Source of the DNA: Vanessa cardui
Lineage: Eukaryota > Arthropoda > Insecta > Lepidoptera > Nymphalidae
Reading direction: 5' to 3'
Assembly (NCBI RefSeq): GCF_905220365.1
Contig: NC_061129.1
Coordinates: 5,270,803-5,334,802 of the forward strand
DNA length: 64,000 nucleotides
Shown here: positions 1 to 10,861 of the stretch, one piece after another
How the letters are laid out: each line of letters opens with the position of its first letter
Numbering within the stretch: position 1 is the stretch's first letter
Made by a program: the position numbers and the translations under genes
The notes under the pieces: generated by a model
The model's database searches: none
Told to the model about the DNA's origin: nothing
What the model saw: only the letters and a program-made list of their open reading frames with translations

Positions 1-2613
1 TATATTTGTCGATATTAGACTAAGATGGCAACGAAATGTTATATATAATAATAAAATGAAGAATAGTTTTCAAACATTCGCGAGTGTAAGTCCTCAGTAA
101 TTCTGGTTCTGGACATTCGTTTTCCGAATTGTGGTTTCCATTCATGGACTATTACTTATCAGGCTATTAGTTTAATTATAAACATGTCTGAATGCTTAAA
201 AATTGTACGTTTTTATGAGACTTATGTATGTATTCGATTAGATTTGTATGCGTAGCATCTGCGTCGGATATCCTTATAGTATTATTATCTACTCCGTGTA
301 AAGGATTACATGCATCAAAATAATTGTGATAATAACACAAGTCCCTACAAAAGCTTGAGATATGTTAAGCAATTGAGTTAAATGATATAAGAACGAATTC
401 TGCCTTGAAATTTTAATATAAAGAGTAATCGTTTAAACAACAATTTAGAATAATCTATCATTATGTTTACATTTCAACTAGTTATTACTCGAATAATAAT
501 TATCCTAATCTACTTTATTGATACGAATACCCTGATCTTATCATTCTATGACATTTGACTTTTCTTTAAAACAAACCTGTTAGTCACGTATGCCTATTGC
601 AACACCAATATATACATATTTATATATTTAGTAATTTAGCTTACAAGTGAAAATTTTAGTGAAATTGATTAAAAAAAATATACTATCAAACCAAATAATA
701 TTCATCTTTGAAATTAATTTATCGTAACATAAATAAATCACCAAATCATAGAAGTTAACCAATTACTCAGTTAAGCTTACAAGTCTTAAATAAAACACTG
801 TATACTTTTTTTACCAAATTACAAGTCGCCCCAATATCTTTCGCGCACTTTTGTTTTTTTTATTTGTTCTAGCCAGTCGTATGGATACAGGAATCTTCTA
901 AATGTATATATATACATATATGTATTTATATTGCTGCGTATAATTTAAATCACACGTTATTTAATAAAATTAATTGAATACGTCATAAAATATGTCGTCA
1001 TAATGAATAAGTTAGAAAAATATTTATGAAATAAGTAGCGCGACACAGATTTCAGTTTGATGATATAAATTTTCATGATAATGAATCCATTTCTATAATA
1101 AAATTCCGCAGACATTTTTAACTTTGCCGTCTCGTAAATTCAAATCGTTTATAAATAAAAAATGCATTGGTAAACACAAGTACAAGATTATGTAGATGAT
1201 AAAAAAGCGTGGAATTAATACCTGTTGACTTCCAGGCAGGATATATTAATTTAAATAATTGTATTAACTAACATGACTGTATTTTTTTTTAAATGTTGAA
1301 ATAGAGTAACTACTGAGTTTCTTACCGGTTCTTCTCAAGTAGGATCTACTTTCCGAACCGGTGGTAGCTTCACTTAATTGTTATATGACGATTCAAAAAA
1401 GCTTGAAAAAGCCCAGTTGAATAAAGTATATTTTGGTATTGATTTTTTTTTTATTAGAATGTACTAAATTGTCATTTGTGACGAGTTCATACATATCGTG
1501 ACTGGGCGCGCCGTCATTAGTAGATAAATTTTACTTGGAAGTAGTAGTAGTCCTTTAGAACTAAATACTGTAATAAAAATATATATGAGTATCTTTTTGT
1601 CTCCTTCAACGATAATTTTAAAAACTATAGATTACATAAATGTTAACCTTAATAAATAAAAAAATTAACACGTCCACATTATCCCATACACATATAATAA
1701 TATAATAAATAGTTGTTATTTCCCGCTTTTGTAGTTATAATTATCATAAATAAGTACGTATATTCCCTGTGTTTGTTTGTTACTTACTTATCTGTTGCAG
1801 AAACAGAGCTGATGAACAAAGAGTACTGATATAAATTATGCCTACAAAGAAACAAAAAAATATATCAATTATAGTAATCGCTAAGACGACAAATTTCGAT
1901 ATTTATTATTACTCATTTAAAATATACAAATGCTAAAATAATAACGTTTTTTCTATGAAAATGGTGTAGAATAACATTCGTTACAAGTGTCCTTGACACT
2001 GAAAAAGTGTAATTTTTTTTGCGTTATAGCTGAAGGCATACTTTTCAAGTACTTCTTGTATAACATAAGATATTCTTGACCTCATACTGAAGTGTACGAA
2101 CACTGCTACTCAGTGGATTCCCTAAAGATCTTGTATGATAAAATATTTTATTTTTGCATGTCCACAAGTTGTTTATTAAAATATTATAATATTTTAAAAA
2201 TTCAGAGAACCAATTTTGTTAATTACAAAAATATATTGTATTACTTGATCAGGTAAATTTATCTCAATCTATGTACCTAACAATTATATAATCTGTGATT
2301 CGCTTAGAATAAAGGTTAAGTAAAGAGCCCTATTAAAAATAAGAGAGAAGTTATATAATATGAACGGTGTTAATGACACATAATATTTAGCAAGTGCTCT
2401 TTTTATAATTGCCAATCCATAACTTTTATATTTAAATTTCATTAGAGATATTATAAAAATATTTCTTAAATGTTTCATTCATGGACCTTAATATTCGGTC
2501 AACATTTAATAAAATAAAAAAATCATGATCACGTGTTTAAACTTTAGCTAAAATGTGAAATACCGTGTCTAACGTACAAATTCAAATTAAATTTTTCTCT
2601 ATTTTTCTTGCAG
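1..2613. other. non-coding stretch left of the first exon
   Basis: AT-rich DNA with no convincing coding exon. It may be the last intron of the gene whose terminal exon is at 2614. It holds one LINE 3' fragment (1081-1453). A second, weaker acceptor-like site (pyrimidine-rich, ending TGTTGCAG at 1800) is followed by only a few codons before a stop in every frame. Confidence 0.5.
1081..1453 (+). mobile_element. LINE 3'-end fragment, copy 1
   Basis: This stretch aligns by eye, with scattered differences, to the reverse complement of 51310-51690. Shared blocks include the CCGCAGACATTTTTAACTTT region, the GGTTCTTCTC and CCGAACCGGTGGTAGCTTC blocks, and a 3' tail GAATAAAGTATATTTTG ending in a T-rich run. 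A shared 3' end with a variable 5' start is typical of 5'-truncated non-LTR retrotransposons. The family name is not certain from sequence alone. Confidence 0.7.
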
Positions 2614-2670
2614 ACAGTGGAGGAGCTATACGCATTAGCAGATAAAATAATTGGAACAAAACGTCTTTAA
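2614..2670 (+). CDS. terminal coding exon of an unidentified plus-strand gene entering from the left
   Basis: A strong acceptor (pyrimidine tract TTTTTCTCTATTTTTCTTG then CAG at 2611-2613) opens an exon. In phase 0 it encodes TVEELYALADKIIGTKRL and then TAA at 2668-2670. The other two phases meet stops early. An AATAAA follows at 2816. The gene is not recognised from 18 residues, and no upstream coding exon is visible in the window. It could be the last exon, or one of several alternative last exons, of a gene starting beyond the left edge. It has the same length and phase as the exon at 10027-10083. It might also be a chance splice site. Confidence 0.45.
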   Translation, partial: TVEELYALADKIIGTKRL

Positions 2671-3936
2671 AATGGTATATTTTAAGTGAAAAGTTGTTAC
2701 TTAATTTTATTAATTTACGTGTTTTTTTTAATTCGTATTGTTTTAAAAATATATGTCAATATTGTTAAGTAGAAAGTCATTTTGATAGTGCTGTTAAAAA
2801 CAGTTTATATTTCCTAATAAAACTGGTACAATTATAGCTTGTTTTTAATTTAGATATCATTCAAGGTTTTTTCGCTAAACTCTTACTCTTTATCAAATTT
2901 TTATTCAACACTTTATGGTTTCGTGTGACAATTTTTGCTTTGAAAAATATGACGAAACGTACATTTTATTCTTCTCATAAAAAAAATAATACTTAATTGG
3001 TATATTTCTGAAGCCCGTCTGGCTTCACGCGATTCGATTTTCCATTCACAGCTAGCCCGCACTACGGATATACACCGTAAATTGACTAGGACACAAGAGA
3101 CTAAAATCACAAATGCCAAAATAAAAGTAGATATCAATTTATGACATCTCGTGACCGGCGCGGCGGTTAATCAAAATCAATTATTCTTATGATTGATTTG
3201 ATTTATGATCCGTCGCAGGCGATCACTCGCTTGAAGGTGTGTCCTTATTACTGAATTGATTCACGTATTCTTTCAACACCATATTCGTGTTCAATAAAAC
3301 TACCGACCAGTAGGTATGTCTGGTATATTAGAAGATAATGTGTAATGATAACTTAGTCGACATACGAGTCTTCTGTGTAAGTGAAATAGTGAGACGATTT
3401 AAAACATAGTTGACCAACTCCTTACTTCATTATATGTATGAGAGTATAATGTAAATTAATAAACACGTCTATAATACTTATTTGCTTTATTAATATAATA
3501 ACATCGTAATTGTACTAAAACATGATTTGTTCTCTTCGAAAGTTATTTGACAAACATTTCTTTCTATCTACTCCGTAAAAGCACGTCGCTCAGATTTCAT
3601 CTTGACTAGATATTTTTTCTATATCCTGTGCTTTATGTGGGTTTAGAATATAGTTTAACAATTTTTATTTCAGTGCGACTATTATAAGAACACTATAAGA
3701 TACAACACTTATTTATTTAACATTTGATTACCCTTACTATAAGGGAATGTAATATTTCTTACTCGAGGAAATCATTCGCAACATCAACAATATTAAACAG
3801 AAATACAAAATAAAGTAAACTGAATAACAATTTCATGCCGCAACATGGAATTAGTATGTTGCATGACATCTCTCTATGTATATCTTAGGACCTAGGTGAA
3901 ACAGACTGTCACTTCGATAGTCTAGGGCGCTCAAGG
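2671..3936. other. 3'UTR and spacer between the 2614 exon and uricase
   Basis: No supported gene. The start is the probable 3'UTR of the plus-strand exon. The right part (about 3700-3936) is the probable 3'UTR of uricase, with a minus-strand AATAAA at 3712-3717. A 74-codon minus frame at 2913-3137 begins with TTG rather than ATG and is not called. Confidence 0.5.
2816..2821 (+). terminator. poly(A) signal for the 2614 exon
   Basis: AATAAA 146 bases after the stop, followed by a GT/T-rich stretch (CTTGTTTTTAATTT), as expected at a cleavage site. Confidence 0.5.
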
Positions 3937-6273
3937 TCACAAGTGGCTTTTCGGACGTCTACGAAGTTGCGCGTAGATGAGACCCGCCGGCTTGTCGATG
4001 GGCTGGTAGATGTAGTGGTGAGGATCGCCCTTGGTCACGTTCGCGGGGAACTTCGAAACATCAATGTTGAGATAGTGCTTGTTCGGCATAGACATCCGAA
4101 TCCAAGTAATCTATAACAAGGAAAAAATACAAAACATCAGGTATAATTATAATAGAAGAATCATCGATTATTAAAACATGACACTTATGTCAAATAATCT
4201 ATATAGTGGAGACATTCCGTAAGAAAAAACTCAAAAGTAATTGCAGATCACGATCGTAAAATGTCAGTTGGAAAATACATGAATCAAAATAACGTAACAT
4301 AATGTCGGTTTTGAATATTTCACGATTAAGACACCAAGTGAGTTCCTACGAAGGGGTCTGCTGATCTCTGTATCGTTAAATTTCAATATAGATAAATATG
4401 TTTTTCATTTTTCTTATCAGCTTAGTGATGATATACAAAAATGAGTATGACGATTGCTTTGAAACAGTTAAAGATAAACTTTGACCACGACGGGGAACGT
4501 ATAGCTGTATGTCACGTGAGCCGATAACTAATAAGGGTGTGACGCCTCGTATCGCGAGTATCGATAACTAAATATAGTTTTCGAAAATACTACAATATTG
4601 CAAACATAACTATACAAATCAAAATAGGCCTTAACAAATAACTCATCTGAAATTGATTCTTAATTTCTCTTAAAATCAAAAAATATTAACAATTAACTAC
4701 TTTATTCCCTATTAAATTAAAATAGTGTTCGAATTCAAAAAATATATATAACACCACATGAACTCATTAGATTATTAAATAACGTATATTAATGCATTGG
4801 TTCTTTCAAATATCACACAAAGCTGAACAACAATTACTGAGATAACCCCAACACATAATCACGAACATAAACACTTATATCACTTATTATTGTAGCCTTG
4901 TTTAAGCAAAGATTTGACTAAAATGGGCTTAAACATTACTAATTAGTTATTTTTAATTTATCATATCTTTTAAATATGAGTTTATGAATTGTAAAATTTT
5001 AATAATTAGTAAAAGTTGTAATTTTTAAATCCATATAAAGTAAAACCACTGCTAACTAAATTAAAAATCTGCAGGTTTGTATATGATTTTTCAAAAGTCG
5101 TTACTTAAATATTTTTAAGTTTAAAATCCATATTTTACCTCGGAAACTTTTTCTAGGACGGTTTTTTCTGCTTGATACAGAGTGTGCTGTACCGATGGCG
5201 AATAAACGCCGGTGTCAGGTGGGCCAGCGAATTTTTCTAAAATAGCATCTTTCACGGTCAACCATGCATTGTCGAAATCTGCTGATTTCATGTTATCATA
5301 TGACCATTCTGCTTCCACTATGGTACTGTAAAGTAATAAAATTTATTGTAGTATGCTAGATGTCGATATTCAGTATAATAATAAAAAGCCTAGTATGGCA
5401 CTGGACTAAAATATCTGACAAAATTATTGAAGTACCTAAATATTCTTTCAGGAGCATCAGCCAACGTCGTATACTCGTCTTGAACGAAATCAACGAAGGC
5501 GGACTGCGTAGTCTTCAAAACACGAAGACCTTTCAATCCAGACTTAACAGCAACAGCCTCTGCGGGAATTATGCATTTATTATACAACCACGTACATTTT
5601 GTACCGATCATTACATTACCAAATTTTAAAATGATATGAATAACTCACCGTGTCGTATTTGTGAGACCTCGCACCATCTGGTTGCAGTCGGGGCAAATAC
5701 GAATGCGTGGTTGTGCGGACTGCCCGCTTGCAGCCTTTCCCAGGGATATTCTATAATATGACACTTTGCTTCGACGACTTGTCTGTACGTATATAGAAAA
5801 TGATTCACTACAACCGCACCAAACTCCTCGGGAGTCTTAATTCCATACTTCTTGGCCAGTAAATAAACGGTGTTCTTTTGCGAATCAGTAGCTACGACCT
5901 CTTTGTTATCGCCTACGATGTAAGCGGACTCGGATGCAAGTTTTAATTCTGTAGACACTTCAAACTCCCTGATGACATGGTATTCTCCATCTCTGTGTAC
6001 GTGCAAGAGTTTAACCGAACTCTTCCCATATCCATGGTCACTGAGTTCAAAGCGGCCGCCAGTGTCTGCGGCGGCCGTAGTGGCTGCTTTAGCTCCCATT
6101 GCAACCAACGGGCCGGCTTCACCCGAACTCGTGTTTGATGGTTTCGCGTAAATTCTGAAATATACAAAAGCGAAAGTATTTTATAATGCTATTTTGTGTC
6201 TGAATTGAATTGTGATCTTTAGTCAATTATTTGTTGATCGCGACACCTACCTGTTCGTGCTAGTCCACGGCAT
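3937..6273 (-). CDS. Uro: uricase (urate oxidase)
   Basis: Urate oxidase converts urate to 5-hydroxyisourate in peroxisomes, a step of purine catabolism. Five coding exons were read on the minus strand: 6273-6251, 6154-5649, 5559-5436, 5325-5139 and 4110-3937. All have GT-AG introns and matching phases, giving 337 residues, near the family's usual 300-350. Recognisable family blocks are FELSDHGYGKSSVKLLHV (about residues 43-60), VVATDSQKNT with the conserved active-site Thr, NHFLYTYRQV, and MPNKHYLNIDV near the C-terminus. The protein ends in SHL, a PTS1-type peroxisomal signal. The N-terminus carries an Ala/Thr-rich extension of about 40 residues before the first T-fold strand. The start codon lies 74 bases after a well-placed Inr. 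The gene stands antisense between two orphan plus-strand terminal exons. Confidence 0.96.
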
Positions 6274-6344
6274 TTTAATTTTTTTTTATTACTTTATTTT
6301 GAGCGTGTGCAGGAACCGGCGACGGTTCATTTACTCATAAAGAG

Positions 6345-6378
6345 ACTGCGATAACTGGAACTCCGGAGCTCATTTATA
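6345..6378 (-). promoter_or_regulatory. uricase core promoter (TATA + Inr)
   Basis: On the minus strand TATAAA occupies 6378-6373. A CAGTC initiator has its A at 6347, 31 bases downstream of the first T of the TATA box, which is the standard spacing. It predicts a 5'UTR of about 74 bases before the ATG at 6273. Confidence 0.7.
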
Positions 6379-8685
6379 AAGGTACCCTGTGACCCTCATT
6401 ATCACTGACGAGCACGCGCCTAATGCGCAAACTGGACGTTATCGGTGTTCACATTAATTTTATTTATCGAATACAGAGCAATATTCATCGTTATCAAAGG
6501 AAATTGTAAATATAAACAACAGCTACGAGTTTTCATTCAAATTTTCTTTACACAAAATCATAAAACAGCATATTAAATTAGTATTGGTGGAAAAAGTTTC
6601 AGACCGTATAGTCAAAAACAAGACGAAAAACTAACCGCTTTTTACCAAATGTATATGTATAGACAGGACATATACCACAATAACTTTTTTTTATTTTTGG
6701 CTGTCTGTCTGTTTGTTCTGGCAAACGGACAGACGGACAAAAATTAAAAGAGTCTGGAATGATTGGACATATTTTGACGGGACTTTCACTGGCAGAAAGC
6801 TGATGTAATAAGGAGTAACTTAGGCTACAATAATAACATTTTCGTTAAATTAAAACGAAGTTTTCGAAGTCGCGGGCACGGCTGGTTAAAATATAACATT
6901 TATATATGCAAAATGGTAACTTAATTTATTATCTACTGAATTGTAATACCTGATAAAAATGTAAAACAAATTTAGCTATCAATGAATTCCATTAAAATAC
7001 CTTGCATACATACCAACCTAGCATTATTTTAAAATAACGATTATGTAAACACTTAGTACAAACGTTTTTTAGATATAAAACTATTGACGTCAGTTGTATA
7101 TTAATAAAATTTATTCGGGGAATGATATCTCATTGTATAACCCTAACAACTTAAATGTAATCATTTACTTCCTCTTATTCTGACAGCCAGGATCATGACC
7201 TCTGCTTATTTAAAATATAATAAACTATCATTGAACTAATATCAGAGTCAAACTTAAAGCACAACAACAAATACAGCTGTAATCGTAATTACACATTACC
7301 AAGGGTTTTGACTAGACATGGTCATGCCACTTCTTAAGAAGTTATAAGTCTATGGTCACGTAAACAACAATAAAATGTCAATAACAATTATAAATAATTT
7401 ATTATTGATATTAAACAGTAGGTATATATAGCTGAGTTGTCGCTATTATTACTCCAAATATAAAAGGAATTTATTTTTAGAAGCATTAACCGAAATTGAA
7501 AAGCAGCTCTAATAACATAGGTGTAGTAATTATTGCTGCAATTTTGTAATAGATAAATCCAAGCATCCAAAGCAAGTACACATTAACTCAAGAAAAGCTC
7601 GTTAGAATCTAACAAAAATATCTCACTCACGTGCAACAGATATAATTTATTATTACGCAAAATTAATACAACTTGTAGAATTATTTGTATACGTCGACAA
7701 CTAGAACTTAGTATTTTGAACTTTATTGATTGTAAATATAAAACGTAAAGTTCATGTATTGTAGAAACAATATCTAAAGCAACTTGTCTACTGCTGTTAT
7801 CTCTCAACAGTGCCAGCCCTAATTTCGACCCCGAAGATATTATCAATAAGCAGCTTTATCCAGGATAATTTAAAAACCATCATGAACTCAATTAGGTTCA
7901 TTGAGATTTTGATGCAATTAATGTTTAAATATGCCTAATTAATGAGATATACAACTATTCAGATAAGCACGTGTTGTTATTTCGCTTTATCTTTAGCCGA
8001 AAATAGATTCGAATTCCAAAACAATGGTATCTGAATGCAATAATAATATTTGTTGCTTTCGAGAAAAATGTGACAAGCAATCAAAATGTTACTATGAGAT
8101 AAATATATTAAGAAAACATATAACGAGCGATGTTTTTTTTTTAATATATTTTCATGTCAAGGAACTTTTCTAAGTAGTAGCGTATATCAAGTTAGCAACA
8201 ATGATAATAACGAACTACATACGAGTACGTTCGTTAGTAATTATAATACAAATATCACGTGTGTCACTCGTTTGATATTACGAACAACAATAATTGGGAA
8301 ATATCCGGCTCGTCTTAGTTTAATTTATCATTATTAAATGTAAATAGTTCGCTTACTTCAATAATTAACGAACGAATTAGTCTATAAAATCGGAACATAC
8401 ATTTGTTTATGAAACAGTTAATAATCTACGCAAAGTAAAAATTTAATATATCTTCAAAAAAACTTGTAAATAAAAATACATAATATAATTGTTTTAAAAA
8501 AAATCAAAGTATCAATTATTATGCGTTAAGTTTAGTTTAGTTAAATTAATTAATAAATTAGAAGTTTTGGGGTAGAGCTCTGAGGAATTTTCGGAACGAA
8601 ATTCGCTGTAGCACTTTTCGCACATCGTAACGAAAGTACCTACTATATATATAATCAACTCCTCTTTATAGCATTTTATACGCAT

Positions 8686-8762
8686 TTTCAAATGCCCCTG
8701 GATGGCAGTAATCACTTTCCATCAGGTAAGCCTCTTGTTCGTGCACCGTTAACATAAAAAAA
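8686..8762 (+). repeat. short dispersed repeat fragment
   Basis: The block TGGCAGTAATCACTTTCCATCAGGTAAGCCTC followed by an A run matches 9500-9560 by eye, including the CCATCAGG-AGCCTC core. It is probably the tail of a dispersed retroelement. Confidence 0.4.
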
Positions 8763-9449
8763 AACTAGCCAAATGAATACCATTTTTAATTTATTGGGAA
8801 AATTATTGATAAACTTTATTCTTTACTAAGAAAAGGCCACACATCTAAACAATGCTCTAGACCAATACTTTTATCCCTTTGCCCTCAAATCGAACCCCCG
8901 ACCAATAAAACACATGTGAATGTTAGACCTACATTTCTTAAAACTACTTTCAAGTCTATTAATAAAATATTTTTTACAGTCATATCGTAAATTTTTATGA
9001 GCTTTTATATTTGCTGACTTTATAATATTAAAATACTACGATGTTATTTTACGACAAGTAGAAGTATGGATTCTTTATGGCCGTCTGCATACCGCTTCGG
9101 TAATACCAAATTATTATACCATGCCAAACTAGTAAAAATATCATATTTTACCGATTGTACAAAACCCGCAAGGGCGGGTAACACCCCGTTATCAATTATT
9201 CTACTTCCTCAATAATTCAAACATAATTTGGAGTTCTGTGTTTCTGAAGGGTGAGTCAGTTATCACAAGGAATCAAATATCTTCGATTCGAAAGTGGCGC
9301 CGCATTGGCAAAAAGTAACTAGGTCGTCTGTCCCCCTTCCAATAAACAATAAAAAAGTGTAAGTTAAGTTAATATTTATTATTATCTATTATCATGGATG
9401 TATGATAGATGCATCTATAGAAAAGAAAAGAGCGTATTCCTTCCTTAAA

Positions 9450-9560
9450 GTCACCTGCAACGCACCTGCAAGCCCGCTGGTGTTGTAGATATCCATGGGC
9501 GGTGGAAGTCGCATTCCATCAGGTGAGCCTCCTGCTCGTTTGCCACCTATGTCATAAAAA
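9450..9560 (+). repeat. short dispersed repeat fragment
   Basis: It carries the CATTCCATCAGGTGAGCCTC core, then TGCTCGTTTGCCACC and an A-rich end, as at 8686-8762. It is a truncated retroelement tail with no coding capacity. Confidence 0.4.
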
Positions 9561-10026
9561 GATATATATCGCATAATATTCACATATTTTTACACACTTT
9601 ATATAAAGTATCACAATGGAAAACTAAATGGAGACGATAAAGCTTCGTGGGAGGCAGAGCCTACACTTCGCGAATATCTTTATCACAGATATCTTGATAA
9701 TCTTGAACTAAATATGAATCCCAGACTATTATTACAAAGTAATGTAATGTATTTATTGTATATTCGGTAATAATTCAATACAAGTAAACATTACGTTAAA
9801 ACGAAATACAAAACTTATTAATTTCGACATCTGGACTCGTATGAATAATAAACAATAATTCAATATTTTTCTTAGTATACGCCATAAATTTACGAATGTA
9901 AATGTATTCTCTAAAGAAAACAAATTTCAATTATGAAACGAGGTGTGACTGATTTTTTAAGTTTTATTTATGTGTAAGCGTTTATGTGAGAGAATTATTT
10001 GGAAACTTATTGTTGTTTCCTTGCAG

Positions 10027-10083
10027 CGCCGCAAAAGCATATCAGACGAGGAAGCCGAATGGAGTACAGTTGCGAAATATTAA
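10027..10083 (+). CDS. terminal coding exon of an unidentified plus-strand gene
   Basis: The acceptor GTTTCCTTGCAG ends at 10026. Phase 0 encodes RRKSISDEEAEWSTVAKY and a TAA at 10081-10083. The exon is clearly richer in GC than its flanks, and a poly(A) signal follows 130 bases on. Another phase stays open longer (33 residues, to the TAG at about 10128), so the reading frame is not certain. The gene is not recognised. Its upstream exons are either beyond the left edge or unrecognised. It is 57 bases, phase 0, exactly like the exon at 2614-2670, which may indicate alternative C-termini of one gene with uricase nested in its intron. Confidence 0.45.
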   Translation, partial: RRKSISDEEAEWSTVAKY

Positions 10084-10212
10084 CGGGGTCGGGCGGCGCG
10101 GCGGTCTGAGACGGGCGGCTCCTAAATAGTGCTTGCCGATAACATTGTATCGACTTGTAAATTATTGTTTCGTCATTGTAAATTAATTTAATATCATTAT
10201 AATATTTGCGCT

Positions 10213-10218
10213 AATAAA
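10213..10218 (+). terminator. poly(A) signal for the 10027 exon
   Basis: AATAAA preceded by a TTTGCGCT context. A second AATAAA lies about 20 bases further on. The 3'UTR before it contains repeated TGTAAATTA blocks. Confidence 0.5.
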
Positions 10219-10654
10219 ACCAATCAGAAGATTTGAAATAAACTACGCTCAAAATTGACATATGTGCATAATTTGGGGTACCTATAATAGTTTGTAAAAT
10301 ATAATAAGTCTTTTAATATATAAATGTGTTTTATTACATGTAACAGTATCATAAGTCTTTAAAAATGCTAATATTCTTTAAAACATCAAGAATTCACAAA
10401 AAATATAAGTCAACAAACTCAATCAATCCATATATTAAAGTAATTTTAAATTAAATTTATGGGTAAACTTTTTTTTAAAATGATTAAATTCGTAGTTTGG
10501 TGACTAAATTTTTTGATTATGTATCATTTTCATAAATAAATAAAATATTAAAACAAAAGCTCTCAAGTAAAAATTAAAAAGGAATTACTTTACTAATTAG
10601 ATACTAAACGAGCGGAATAAAAAACATCGATACAAATAATCAGAGGCAATGGGC

Positions 10655-10861
10655 AGCTCTAGTGTGTTTCAGCGAGTGTTGTGCGCAGGCGCGAGGGCGG
10701 GCGGCGATGTGACGCGTCACGCTCGCCCAGCTGACGGCGCGGCCGCGTGACGTGTCTACGCAACCGCGAGTGTCGAGCACGTCTGCTACATATGCGGCTG
10801 ATGCCACGACCTGCACGGTGAATCTTTCGTGTTATTTACTGTTGCACCCCCTGTGATCCAA
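10655..10861 (+). promoter_or_regulatory. CpG-rich promoter and 5'UTR of varicose
   Basis: A GC- and CpG-dense block stands in otherwise AT-rich DNA just before the varicose start codon. It contains the perfect palindrome GTGACGCGTCAC (10709-10720) and a CRE-like GTGACGTG. A short upstream ORF lies at 10792-10821 (ATG to TGA, nine codons). No TATA box is evident. The exact start of transcription cannot be placed. Confidence 0.6.

Larger units (their letters stand above)
6379..10026. other. non-coding region upstream of uricase
   Basis: No supported gene. It contains a degenerate stretch at about 6690-6890, with a TCTGTCTGTTTG inverted pair and a GTCGCGGGCACGGCTGGT tail resembling lepidopteran Helitron-like ends. 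Short repeat fragments lie at 8686-8762 and 9450-9560. If the terminal exons at 2614 and 10027 belong to one gene, this is intron. Confidence 0.45.

Noticed and set aside
1801..1829. third alternative terminal exon after the acceptor ending at 1800
   Set aside because: Only a few codons in each frame and no poly(A) signal close by. The acceptor alone is not enough.
2913..3137. 74-codon minus-strand frame resembling a signal peptide protein
   Set aside because: It starts with TTG, has no ATG before the hydrophobic segment, and no splice or poly(A) support.
7583..7846. 87-codon minus-strand frame
   Set aside because: AT-rich composition like its flanks, no recognisable motif, no nearby promoter or poly(A) pairing.
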